Source of the DNA: Lycium barbarum
Taxonomy: Eukaryota > Streptophyta > Magnoliopsida > Solanales > Solanaceae
Direction of reading: 5' to 3'
Length of the DNA: 64,000 nucleotides
NCBI RefSeq assembly: GCF_019175385.1
Contig: NC_083344.1
Location: forward strand, 10,754,725 to 10,818,724
Shown piece by piece: positions 12,287-27,035 of this stretch. Within the stretch, counting starts at the first letter, position 1, and each line of letters opens with the position of its first letter. A program made the translations under genes and the position numbers. The notes below the pieces were generated by a model. It saw only the letters and a list, made by a program, of their open reading frames with translations, did not search any database and was not told the origin of the DNA.

Positions 12287-14509
12287 TGTAACGACCCTTT
12301 TTGCAGTTACCGTGATTCTTCCGTTTTTTCCCTTGTTGACCAGTTCCTAAGTCTCGTTAGAACTATTTTGACTCGAAAAGATAGTTGGCAAGACTTCCTA
12401 GGCATCGGTTTGGGCTTTGAAATGTTTTCTAGAAAAATTTGGCTTTAAGCGAAAATAGTTTGACCGAGAGTTGACTTTTAGGTGAACGGATTTCATTCGG
12501 AGATCCATCGATTCCGAGAGGTTCATAGACTGATTTATGATGCATTGGTGAGACTGGTTCAACTCCCAATACATTCGGGTGCATTTTGGGACTTGGTTTG
12601 GGAATGGTTATTGAGGTTTGGGAGTTTACCTAGTCAACGGTATCTCCGTTGGGAAATTTGAGGTCACGGGTGCGTTCGTAGCGTGTTTTTACATATTTCG
12701 TTTGTTGAAATCGGACCTCGGATGATTATCGAAAATCGGGTTGGAAAGTTGGTTTTTGGCCCTCGGGAGTTGACTTAGTCAACGGTATCTCCGTTGGGAA
12801 TTTCGAGTGCGCGAATGAGTTCGTAGCATGTTTTTACCAATATCTGCATAATTGGTCTGTCAAAATCGGGTTCGGGATGAGCTTTCGGAGTTCCGGGGCG
12901 AAAAACGAAAAACAAAATCAGGGCATCTGGTGTCTGGTGACCGCTTCAGTGGACCCTTTACCGCTGGGGTGGAACCTCTACAGCGCCCTTAGGACCGCTG
13001 CAGCAGTTTGACCGTTGAAGGGTAGTGGTTGCTGCTAAAGCGGTCCCCCTAAAAACTGAAGTCGGGCCCAATATTAAAACCCTCATATCTCCCTCATTTT
13101 AAGTCCAAATGAGGCGATTTAAAAGCCAAAATTCAAGGAAATTTCATGAGGAATCCAATGGTACCATCCAATAATAATTTTGAGGTTATCTTGTCATGAA
13201 AATAGAGGAGAAACAGTGACTATGTCGGATTTGGACCTCATTTAGGATACTTTCTCTCTTGGAAGCTTAGGATGAATGGATTCTGGGTTATTTCTCAAGA
13301 TATTTCCTATGGGTAAGGTATAAATCTCATTCTTAATAGTCTCCATTAATTAATATGTCATTTTGGTTTTGTAAAACCCTTCCTCTTCCAAAAATTTCTA
13401 TGCAAAACCTATGGTTCTTCAACCCAAAATTGGGGTTTTTCATGAAAGAGTTCTAAAAACGAATTGACTTCCTAGATTGTGAATAAATGATGTTAATGTT
13501 TCTATTTATGCTAGATAATAATATATCTAGGCTTGCTAACCAATAATCTTCCATTCTAGAGTTGAAATTCTTAAATCAAAGTTAGGGTTCTTAGACCCAA
13601 ATTTGAGGGTTTTCTTAACAATAATGATTTTATTAATTAATTGATCATTCCTATGATTAAAGTAATGGGTTTTTCCCTTTTGGTATTGAATTTGGTATTT
13701 TGGTCATAAAATTCTCGTTTTGCCCTTAAGACCCGTTTTTCCTAAATTAAAGGTTGGAATTTGACCCAAATAGAAAGTAGCCAATATGAGTATTATTATT
13801 CATGGTTCATATGTGATAGATTTTGGTTATTTGGAGACGCTTCAAAAGACAAGGTAACGTGTGGGTTCGTGGCACCTGTTCGGCTGCCAGGTAGGTTATG
13901 GCTACCTTTTCTGGTAGATTCCGATTACTTTCCCATATACGTGTATTAGAAGGAATGGAGAATGCATGTATATGAATTGGATATTTGGGATGGAATCCTA
14001 GGATGGTATTGATGTGATTGTGTGTTTCGGCTTGTGGCCTTTAGATCCCTTAGGTTGTTTGATGTGGTTTTTCTTGAACATCGGTGGATTTATGTGACTT
14101 GGGAGTACCAGATGGAACTTATTTGTGCTAAATGATTAAAATTTCCTGTAATATGTGATTACTTGTGTTATGCCATTATTAGTGAAATCTAATGGATAAA
14201 TGGGAGGATAAAATGTACCAACGATTGTGACTGAATTCTAATTGAGTTGTGACGAAGGATTTTGAGTGTAGGGTGAGATTCGTGTTCTAAGCTAATAAGC
14301 TAATTTAAGGAAGTGGTAATAATGTATATCGATCGATTGACCTATTATGTGTTGGGACTAGCCACCCTGTTGTGTTGTGTTAGACTGTTCTATTATGTTG
14401 GCTTGATGCCATAAGTTGTTGATAGAGATTAGATCCTGTTATCCGTCTTGGTTCGGATATATTTTTGACATACCCACTGTTGGTATTGTTATATAGATAC
14501 ATTGTTGGC
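12287..14509 (+). repeat. 3' LTR of element B, left part
   Basis: Starts TGTAACGACCC and runs parallel to 5971-8210 with scattered differences. It is interrupted in the hairpin-unit array by element D; TTGGC at 14505-14509 is one copy of D's target duplication. Confidence 0.9.
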
Positions 14510-16479
14510 TGTTACACCTCGAAAATTTCCCCGTGAACGTACAATGAATAGACTAACGAAGAATACGAGTATACAATATTTTAATAAGAAGGGAACAACG
14601 TTTGACAACCCTAAGTAAGATTTCAAAGGAAATTGCAATAAGAGATAGGTTATGCTTCACAATGACTATTTATAGGCTCTGGAAATGTGAAAGCTGCAGG
14701 TTAGCACTTTGGCCTCGTCGATGAAATACGGACCGTAAAATGGTTTACGGCCCGTAAACTGCCTTGTCGTCTTTCGACTTCCTAAACTTCAACTTTCTAC
14801 CAAATGTTCGAATGGTTAAATACGACTTGAAATACGGACCGTAAACTGAAATACGGCCCGCAAACTGAGCTCGTAAATCACCATGTTCTCAGACTGCCTT
14901 TCTGGTTCTGTTATGCTTTAATACGCCCATGAAATACGGACCGTAAACTGAAATATGACCCGTAAACTGATTTTACGACCACTGTGCACTTTCAACTACT
15001 GTTCATTTCGAATCAGATTTTAAGTCATTAAAAAGGAGACCCACGCTCATTAACTCATTTCATTTCCACACCACTTCTCTCTAGAAACCTCTAGAATATT
15101 CTCCACTCTTCATCTACAAGAAAACAAAGGAAATCAAAGATCAATATCAAGAATTCAAGTGAATCAAGTGTGTGAAACTCATCAAAGTTCATCCAAGTTA
15201 AGAAATTTCAGGAGAAGTAAACTAGGGTTTTGGTGCAAGAAGAGTAATACCACTTAAGGCTTGTTCCTACAACCTCTAAGGTAAGTTTTATGGTATTTAT
15301 ATGTTACTTAGGGTATGGAAGAGTTGGAACACTTGGATTATAGAAAGATATGAGAAATGGATCATGAAAGTGTGAATAGTAGCATTGTTGAGTAAAGGTT
15401 TGAATTGAGCCATGATCATTGATAACTTGTGATTATAAAAATGTTATGAATGACATTTAGACCATGGAATGAGTATTATATGTGAGGAAACACGATAATG
15501 AGCTATAACCATAAATGTGGAGAAATTGAAGAGAAATGGTGAATTGTGGTAAATGTATATAAATGATGATTGTCGTTTGCAACATTGTGAATGTTGTTGT
15601 GAGCATTTGGGAGCTGATATAGAATGTGGTGAAAGTAGTAGAAACAAAGGAAATACTGCCCAATTTTCTCTAGCGTTAGTAAGTCCGTTCTTATAATTAT
15701 TAGCTAATGTCGATACGAATTCTCTTGAAGGCAGAACGTGTGCATTGAAGGAGAACGATCAAGCGGTAGAATAGCTAAAGGAAAAGGTATGTAAGGCTAG
15801 TACCTTCTTTCTAAGGCATGAACCCTATAGTATGATGTCTCCTCCTTCTCCATGATTTTCCTACGTATCAACAAAAAATTATGAGTCTATGATTATAAAG
15901 AGTATCTCGAGATAACGGAAAGAGGCTTGTTATGAGCACGATAGCGAAGATGATAAGCTTAAGTCTAAAGATTCTAGAGTTCAGGATATAATGTTTATAC
16001 AAATCTATCGACATTAACTACGATCTATTGGTGATGCTTGATGTATACACTCACCTTATATACTAATTCCTTCAAGGTGAGGCAGAATACCTATGAATGC
16101 TCCATAATGTAATCGCGGGTTCTCGACGGTACGTCACCCCGACATTGTTATAGATTGTCCATAAGCCTTAATGTATGTCCTATGACCAATGTTCCGAGAA
16201 ACTACGAGTCTATGTTCATAAGGATTTCATATGAGATAAAGGTAAGAGATACGCTATAGAAATAATAATGGAAATGATGAGCTCAAGTCCAAAGTTTATA
16301 AAGACTATCATACGATACTTATACGAAATGCACTCTACGAATATGATATGGTCTTTCATAGATTGTCTTTAAATTTAAATGTATACCTTAATGAAAGGTT
16401 ACGATACGTTTATAAGATGAATGTGATGACGATGATGATGATGAGATATGCTGATCCTTGTATGATGTATACGATATGG

Positions 16480-16620
16480 TCGAGCCACTACGTGGCCGAA
16501 TACGGAAAATATGTATGTGATATTGTCGAGCCACTATGTGGCCTAATACGGATACCGTCGAGCCACTACGTGGCCGAATACGGTTATTGTCGAGCCCCTA
16601 CGTGGTCGAATACGGATAAT
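16480..16620 (+). repeat. Tandem repeat in D 5' LTR, short GC-rich units
   Basis: About five degenerate units built on GAGCCACTACGTGGCCGAATA, some separated by TATTGT or ACCGTC spacers. ACTACGTGGC is close to palindromic. The matching array in the 3' LTR is at 21780-21950. Confidence 0.8.
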
Positions 16621-16975
16621 GTTTTATGTGTATGAGCAGATACGGTACTACGACGATGAATTATATGACATGATGATGTATACTCTATGATGATTCATAT
16701 ACGAAGATTATGTATATATGATATATTTATGAAGTGTATTCATTCTTAAAGGTCGCGCAGGTTTTACCTTCACCTTATGACTTATGATTGCTCTATTATG
16801 TTTATTTCTTCATGCCTTACATACTCAGTACAATATTCGTACTGACGTCCGTTTTCTTTGGACGCTGTGTTCATACCCACAGGTAGACAGGGAGACGGCG
16901 CAGATCTATAGGAGCTACCAGCAGATTTTCAGGAGCACTCCATTATTCCGGAGGTGCTAACGGGGTTTATCCTTT

Positions 16976-17062
<87 letters not shown>
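16976..17062. repeat. (GT)n(AT)n(GT)n microsatellite
   Basis: GT run 16976-16990, AT run 16991-17044, GT run 17045-17062. The 3' LTR has only a short version at about 22313-22340, so the AT expansion arose after insertion. Confidence 0.95.
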
Positions 17063-17380
17063 ATTCTGGGCACGATGGGGCCTTGTCCCGTCCATATATC
17101 TATCACTTCAGTAGAGGCTCGTAGATACGCAGTGTGGGTCATGTGGTCTCATGAAGTTGCTATTACATATATATATGTATGTATATATTGTTTTGATAGC
17201 CGAAGGGCGTATGTATATAAAAATCAATTATATTTTTCAAAAATGAAAAATGATTGTCTTATGATTATGAGTTATGAATGGTAAAAGAGCGTAAATGAGT
17301 ACAATGAGTAATAGAATGAGCGGCGCTCGGTGGTTAGCCTCGGGCACCTGTCGCGGCCCCTAGCTGGGTCGTGCCAAAAG

Positions 17381-17393
17381 TGGTATTAGAGCA
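17381..17393 (+). other. Primer binding site of element D, one mismatch
   Basis: TGGTATTAGAGCA, four bases after the LTR end. Compared with TGGTATCAGAGCA in A and E it has one C-to-T change. Confidence 0.88.
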
Positions 17394-17581
17394 GTTCAGT
17401 CCTAGGAAGTGTCTACGAGCCGTGTCTAGTAGAGTCTTGTTTATGGTGTGTTGCGCGCCACGCTAATAAACAAGAGGCTACAGGGCATTTAGGAAGAATG
17501 ACCATCTTTCTTCTTATGAGATCGTGCGATAGAGCCGTGTATAAGATTTTATCCTCCCTAATAGTGTGTTGTGATTTCAGA

Positions 17582-18965
17582 ATTCCGCCAAAGGGAAACG
17601 CTACCACCGCCCAGAAAGGCAAGACTACGACAAAAAGGTGGGTAGAAAGAGAGCCGCCCATGAATATAGAAGAGGGCGAGTCACAAAATGAGGCTCCGTC
17701 TAATACTTCCTCCACCCTGCTTAATGTGGAAGAACAAGGGGGAGCTTCAGCTCCAATTCCCCCGCCGGTTGCTTCGGGTCAACAAGTGACCGAGGCCATA
17801 CATCTATGGACACAGTTGGTTGCCGCCTAGGTACAATGGCAGAATGCGGGCCCAAGTGATCGGTCAGCCAGTACCCGAGCCCGCGACTTTATGAGTTTGA
17901 ATCCTCCGGAGTTCTTTGGGTCAAAGCCAGATGAAGACCTGCAAGGTTTCATTGATGAGATGTTGAGGAGGTTCAGGATTGTCCATGCCTCCGAAACTGA
18001 ATCCGTGGAGTTGGCATCTTATAGACTCTGGGATGTTGCAGTCTTATGGTATAATAACTGGGTATTATCAAGAGGAGAGAATGCGCCTCCACCTGTATGG
18101 CAGGAATTTGGAGATGCTTTCATCCGCCACTACTTGCCACCCGAGGTCCGTCGAGCTAGAGCGAATATGTTCTTAAATTTGAAACAAGAAAATATGAGTG
18201 CTCGGGAGTATAACCTTCAATTCAATTTATTGGCTAGATATACCCCGGCTATGGTGGCCGAGATGGGAGATAGAGTGCATAGGTTTGTGAGTGGCTTAGG
18301 GCCACATTTTTTCAAAGATTGCTTAACGACTTCATTGCAAGACGGGATGGATATTTCTCGCATTCAAGCCTATGCTCAAAATCTAGAAGAGCAACGACGT
18401 CCGCAAAAGGACGAGCGTGATATGGGTCAGGGGCAAAGTAAGAAGGCCAGATCCATAGGTGTTGATAGCGACTATAGAGGGGGACCGAGGTAGACGTATT
18501 CTAGACACTCAGGTCAATTGGTCACTAGTATACCTCCACGAGTTGCACACCGGGGGTCTAACTTCTCTAGTCATCCCAGACTGGATCAGATTTCACAGAG
18601 TCGAGCTCTCGGTATAGGAGTAATTCAGGCCAGAGGAGATCATCTATACCACAATGTACCCAGTGCGGTAAGCTACATTGGGGACCGTGCTGATTGGGTT
18701 CGGATGTTTGTTACGTCTGCGGCCAGTCAGGTCATATTATGAGAGAGTGCCCATTCCGAGACGGTAGGCACGCGGTTCAGCCCGCAGGATCAGCGGCTGG
18801 TTCTTCTTCGGTGCACCCGGGAGGGCAGACTCTCCCGATTCCGGCAGGTCGAGGTAGAGGCAGAGGGGGAGCATCTACTTCAGGTGCCACTCAGCCCCGT
18901 ATATATGCTTTAGCTGAGCGACAGGATCCAAAGTCATACCCCGATGCCGTCACAGGTACATCTGC
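17582..18965 (+). pseudogene. gag of element D, broken
   Basis: The start codon position reads ATT (17582-17584) where E has ATG (ATTCCGCCAAAGGG against ATGCCGCCGAAAGG), so the usual gag start is lost, although the frame stays open upstream to an ATG at 17498. A TAG at 17828-17830 and another near 18491 interrupt it, and the zinc-knuckle part is in another frame. The capsid core is well kept (17890-18490: NPPEFFGSKPDED, VELASYRLWDVAVLWY, FIRHYLPPEVRRARA). The nucleocapsid knuckle at about 18710-18755 (CYVCGQSGHIMREC) has an intact CX2CX4HX4C pattern, followed by an RGRGRGG stretch. Homology ends at the entrance to protease. Confidence 0.9.
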
Positions 18966-19781
18966 ACCTTTGATAAGGTGTGAAGGAGAAACGAATATTT
19001 GTAATATTAAGCAAGTATGAATTGAGAGGTTTTATGCTATGTAGCGACGGTAATCGATAAAGTACGATAGGCGGTATTAACAGTTTATATATATATATAT
19101 GTCCTTGAGGATAGTATTGATCCACCACCTGTAATCTATATGAAAAACCTTTAGAATTACTACCGATAAGACTAAAAGGAGATTGTAAGGACGATGCTAC
19201 ACAAGCTTTAAGGAAGTAGGGTATGAAGGGTAGAACCTCCAAGATAGCAGTTGCTAAAGAATAGAGGAAAGATAAGGTCAGTTAGAAAAGGTAAGAGAGT
19301 GACATACGCTACCGAGTAAGTTAGTTATTAATGAAAGCTTCCTTATCGTGCAGACTATATTGTCAATATATTTTATGAAGATGTGAGTGTAAGGAAAATA
19401 TATGGGACATGAGTTATAGCACTTTAGAAGTTACCACTACAGGATTATTGAGTTAGTAGTACGAGGCTGCATAATCAATAAAGGATATGAGAGATGTCCT
19501 ACAAGAATTTATCGTATGATAGAAAGGGAACGGGAGAGATGTAGGCAGATATGAGCATGTCCCCCCCCCCCCAAAATAACCCCAGGATGGAAGTTAAGAA
19601 CCAAGCTTGAAAAAGGTATGTATGCTTTCTTTTCATGCTTTTGGTCGTGCGTGGCCATAAATGTGTTGATATTGTGTTGTAGCCCTGTGAGGCAATATTA
19701 TTATGGGTTGTTGTGACAGGATGGTAGTGCCATATTACAGGGGAAACTCTAGCGAAAATTTCGTAGGATTCTCGAGTGTTA
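18966..19781 (+). other. Non-coding internal tail of element D replacing pol
   Basis: No domain is recognisable in any frame up to about 19590. From there to 19781 the sequence matches the 3' untranslated region of elements A and E (TGTAGCCCTGTGAGGC, CATATTACAGGGGAAA). So the pol region was deleted and about 0.6 kb of unidentified AT-rich sequence sits at the junction. A run of about 12 C at 19561-19572 lies in it. Confidence 0.7.
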
Positions 19782-19821
19782 AACATTCGAGGACGAATGT
19801 TCCAAAAGGGGGGGGGGAGAA
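19782..19821 (+). promoter_or_regulatory. AGGA-loop hairpin and polypurine tract of element D
   Basis: AACATTCG-AGGA-CGAATGTT (19782-19801) is a perfect eight-base-pair hairpin. It is followed by AAAAGGGGGGGGGGGAGAA (about 19804-19821), the polypurine tract that primes plus-strand synthesis, directly before the LTR at 19822. Confidence 0.88.
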
Positions 19822-22759
<2,938 letters not shown>

Positions 22760-22764
22760 TTGGC

Positions 22765-24139
22765 ATACCCACTGTTGGTATTGTGATATTGACATATCGT
22801 TGGCATACCCAGTGTTGGTATTGTGATATTGATATATTGTTGGCATACCCATTGTTGGTATTGTGATATGATACATTGTTGGCATATCCCATTATTGGTA
22901 CTTGTGATATTGAACTTGGTTGTTGATGTTGACATATACATTGCATACATTCTCTCATGTTCATGATGCATGGCCGATACCCGATACCCGATGATGATCT
23001 AGTATCGTTGATTGAGTGAAACTGGTATTTTGACAAACTCTTTTACTTAAGTGATTGTGAGAAGGCTGATTTCCGAAGTTTAATTATGGAATTATTGACA
23101 TATGCATTGCATACATTCTCTCATATTCATGATGCATGGTCGATACCCGGTGATGATCCGGTATCGTTGATTGAGCGAAACTGATATTTTGATAAACCTT
23201 TTTGCTTGAGTGATTGAAGGCCGATGTCCGAGGTTCAATTCCGGAATCGTTGACATATGCATTGCATACATTCTCTTATACTCATGATGCATGGCCATTA
23301 CCCGGTGATGATCCGGTATCGTTGATTGAGCAAAACTGATATTATGATAAACTCTTTTGAGTGATTGTGAGGAGGCCGATGTCCGATGGTATATTCGGGC
23401 ATCATTTTTTCATGGTCTATTCCGATGTTATTCCGGAATCGATTGTAGTGTATAGGCTACGCGGGTCCCCAGAGTGGTGCTGGTGAGACTCCCCCTGTGA
23501 GTTGACTACTAGACTGAAACGATCGATTTAATGATATGTGAGTTTTGAGATTTTTGTGAGCTTAACCGGTGAATTAGTAGAATGAAATTAATTCTTAACG
23601 GTATAGATATACCGCGTGTGATATATAGACGTATGACTTGATTGGGTTGTTATCATGTTTATCTGTGATTTTTTTACTGATATGTGTTGCTAACCATTGT
23701 CGGCTTATGATACTTACTCAGTACATGTGGATTGTACTGATATTGCACTTGCTACACCCTTTTTGGGTGTAGATTGTTTCAGGTTGTTGATTGTGATATG
23801 AAGCTGAAATGTGCGGTGCCTATCTGGAAGGCCTCCTCGCACTTCATTCCGGGATGGAGGTTGAGTCTTAGAATATTGTGGTAATCTGAGATTATTAGTC
23901 GCTCTTGTACTAGTCTAGACCCGGTCATGGGAAGTGGATCGAGTTTGTATGTGCTACATCATTGTAATTTTATTAAAAATTGAGTTTATTGAATATATTA
24001 TGAAGTTTCCGCTAAATTTCTAAATATCTATTGATTTAAATGAATAGCCTTTACTTAATTGATGTGTAATCAATGAGAGGGTTCACCTACTGAGGTGAGA
24101 AAGGTAGGTGCCCGCGCGACCCCGAAATGGGTCGTGACA
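22765..24139 (+). repeat. 3' LTR of element B, right part
   Basis: Resumes in the ATACC/GGTAT unit array immediately after D's target duplication and ends GGTCGTGACA at 24139. Contains the 154-166-bp tandem array (22950-23400), a deletion of about 400 bp at 23499 relative to the 5' LTR, and the CAGTAC hairpin (23719-23740). Confidence 0.9.
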
Positions 24140-24144
24140 ACGGT

Positions 24145-24780
24145 AAGCTACATTGGGGATAGTGCCGATTAGATCTAGGTGCTTTCTATGCTTGCGTCCA
24201 GTCAGGCCATATTATGTATGAGTTCCCATTTCGAGGTGGTAGAGGTACGGTTCAGCCCACAGGATCAGCAGCTTATTCTTCATCATCTATACGCCCTTCG
24301 AGGCAAGGCTCACAGACACCAACCGGTTGTGCTAGTGGTAGAGGAGGAGCACCCAGCTCTAGTGGTCCTCAACACCGTATTTATGCACTGGCTGGGTGAC
24401 AGGATCTCGATCTTTCCCCGATGTGGTCACAGGTATACTATCGGTATCTTCTCATGATGTATATGCATTGATTGATCCAGGCTCTACATTGTCACATGTC
24501 ACTCCTTATGTTGTTGGTCGATTTGGGGTGAAACCTGAGTTAATTAATCTTTTTGAAGTGTTTACACCCATCGGTGATCGAGTGATAGCTAGCCGGGTAT
24601 ATAGAAATTGTGTGATTGTGATTTGTGACCGTTATACTATGGCTGATCTAAATGAGCTGAATATGGTAGATTTTGATGTCATTATGGGTGTGGATTCGTT
24701 GGCTTCTTGTTACGCCAATGTTGATTGTAGAACAAAAATGCCAGGTTCCGGGAGAACCAGTTTTAGAGTGGAAGGGTAGT
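24145..24780 (+). pseudogene. Element A gag end (zinc knuckle, degenerate) and protease
   Basis: Gag resumes directly after element B (GKLHWG...). The nucleocapsid knuckle is damaged: the final cysteine block reads YEFPF where D has RECPF. A serine/glycine-rich linker with GRGGAPSSSG follows, then a TGA near 24397. The protease region (about 24420-24780) matches E across DVYALID.GST, VIASRVYRNCVIVICDR and DFDVIMGVDSLASCYANVDCRTK. The retropepsin active-site triad reads Asp-Pro-Gly instead of Asp-Ser-Gly, so the enzyme would be inactive even without the frame breaks. Confidence 0.88.
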
Positions 24781-26215
24781 ACAGCGTCTCCAAGGAAGAT
24801 AATTGCAAAAGGTTGTATTTATCATTTTGTCCGGGTTCTGGATATAGAAGCAGAGTCGCCAACTTTTCAATCTGTCCCTGTGGTGAATGAGTTTCTAGAT
24901 GTGTTTCTAGATGAGGTTCCAAGCCTTCCACCCGAGCAGGAGGTTGATTTCACTATTGATGTGCTATCAGATACTAAGCCTATATCTATTCCTCCTTATA
25001 GAATGGCTCCTGCAGAGTTGAAGGAAAAAATTGAAGGATTTTCTGGAAAAAGGCTTTATCAGGCCTAGTTCATCGCCGTGGGGAGCACCTGTATTGTTTG
25101 TAAGAAAGAAAGATGGCTCCTTGCAAATGTGTATGGACTACAGACAGCTGAATAAGGTGACGATTAAGAATAAGTATCCGTTCCCAAGAATTGATGATTT
25201 ATTTGATCTGTTACAGGGTGCTAAATGGTTCTCGAAAATAGATTTACAATCCGGGTACCACTAGGTGAGAGTTAAGGAGAAAGATATTCTGAAGACGGCC
25301 TTCAGAACTCGATATGGTCACTTTGAATTTCGGGTAATATCGTTTGGATTGACTAATGCACTGGCGGTGTTCATGGGTTTGATGAACAGTGTGTTCACGC
25401 CTTTTCTAGATTCATTTGTGATTATGTTTATCGATAATATCCTGGTATACTCTCGATCCCAGGCAGAACATGCAGATCACTTACATACTGTCCTTAGAGT
25501 TCTTCAGGCTCGGGAGCTATATGCAAAATTTTCAAAATGTGAGTTTTGGTTGAATTCTGTTATTTTCTGGGGCATATTATTTCTGCTGATGGCATTCGGG
25601 TGGATACCCAGAAGATTGAAGCTGTAAAGACTTGGCCTAGACCTACAACACCTATGGAGGTTTGTAGTTTTCTGGGCTTGGCAGATTATTATCGAAGATT
25701 TGTATAAGGCTTTTCTTCTATTTCTCCACCATTGACGAAACTGACTCAGTAATCAGTTAAATTTCAATGGACGGACGCTTGCGAACGCAGTTTTCAGGAG
25801 CTAAAAGATAGATTGACTTCGGCCCCAGTTCTAACACTTCCAAAAGGATCGGAGGGCTATGTTGTTTATTGTGATGCTTTAGGCGTGGATTTAGGTTGTG
25901 TGTTGATGCAGCACGGTATAGTTATTGCTTATGCTTCAAGACAGTTGCAGAAACACGAGAAAAACTATCCAATCCATGATCTAGAGTTAGCTGTTGTGAT
26001 TCATGCATTGAAAATATGGAGGCATTACTGTATAGTGTCATGTTGATATTTATACAGATCATAAGAGTCTTCGGTATATTTTCAAGCAAAAAGAGTTGAA
26101 TTTACGGCAAAAGCGATGGTTGGAGCTGTTGAAAGATTATGATGTTAGTATCCTATATCATCCAGGGAAAGCGAACGTCATGGCTGATGCTCTTAGCCGT
26201 AGATCTATAGGTAGC
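24781..26215 (+). pseudogene. Element A reverse transcriptase and RNase H, broken
   Basis: Order and motifs follow a Ty3/gypsy polymerase: [25 protein letters not shown], then after a frameshift near 25030 [48 protein letters not shown] and [16 protein letters not shown] at 25262-25264 ends that frame (glutamine in relatives). The catalytic box at 25427-25438 is FIDN where an active enzyme has FIDD, so a metal-binding aspartate is lost. RNase H follows ([36 protein letters not shown] near 25870-26030). Further stops at about 25705, 25749 and 26046. Inactive. Confidence 0.92.
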
Positions 26216-27035
26216 TTATGTGATATTCAGCCAAAGAAGAAAGAGTTAACCCGTGAGCTTCAGCAATTAGCTAGCCTAGGAGTCCGGTTAATGGACTCGG
26301 GCAACATGGGAGTTACCATTCATAATTCAGTTGTTTCATCATTAGTAGTTGAGGTGAAAGAACGCCAGTATGAGGATCCTATATTAGTCCATTACAGGAA
26401 TACACTTCCTCAGAAGAAAAAGTCATTCTTTGAGATTTCTGCAGATGGAGTTCTCAGATGTTGAGGCAGATTGTGTGTTTCGGATGTTGCAGGATTACGT
26501 CGCCAGATTTTGAAGGAAGCCCATTGTTCCCGTTATTCTGTTCATCCGGGAGAAACAAAAATGTATCATGATCTTAAATCTATATATTGGTGGAACGGAA
26601 TGAAAAAAGACATAGCAGAGTTCGTAGCTCAATGTCCTAACTGTCAGCAGGTAAAAATTGAGCATCAGAAGCCTGGGGGATTGTTGCAAGCTATGAAAAT
26701 TTTGACTTGGAAATAGGAAGTAATTAATATGGATTTCATTACAAGCCTACCCCATTCTCCGCGTAAGTATGATTCTATATGGGTAATTGTGGATAGACTT
26801 ATGAAGTCAGCTCATTTTTACCAGTCAGAACTACATATGCAGCTAAAAATTATGCAAAGCTTTATATCAAAGAGATAGTATGACTCCATCGTGTTCCAGT
26901 ATCTATTATTTCTGATAGAGGAACACAGTTCACAGCTAATTTCTGGAAGTCCTTCCAAGAAATCTTGGGGACTCGGGTCAATCTTAGTACAGCGTTTCAT
27001 CCACAGACTGATGGACAAACGGAGAGCACCATTCA
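26216..27035 (+). pseudogene. Element A integrase, N-terminal and core part, broken
   Basis: The zinc-binding domain reads [37 protein letters not shown] (about 26520-26650), the HHCC arrangement of Ty3/gypsy integrases. The core begins with [11 protein letters not shown] (first acidic residue) near 26770 and ISDRGTQFTANFW (second) near 26910, with the sequence to HPQTDGQTE near 27005. Stops at 26461, 26714 and 26879 and frame changes break it. It is cut at 27035 by solo LTR G, five bases after the catalytic glutamate region, and continues at 29474. Confidence 0.9.

Larger units (their letters stand above)
14510..17376 (+). repeat. 5' LTR of element D
   Basis: Runs from TGTTACACC to GGGTCGTGCCA; the normal terminal GACA has become GCCA. 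It contains three TACGGACCGTA-type palindrome clusters (about 14725, 14830, 14935), the CGAGCCACTACGTGGCCGAATACGG tandem (16480-16620), the CAGTAC hairpin (16826-16845) and a GT/AT microsatellite (16976-17062). Confidence 0.92.
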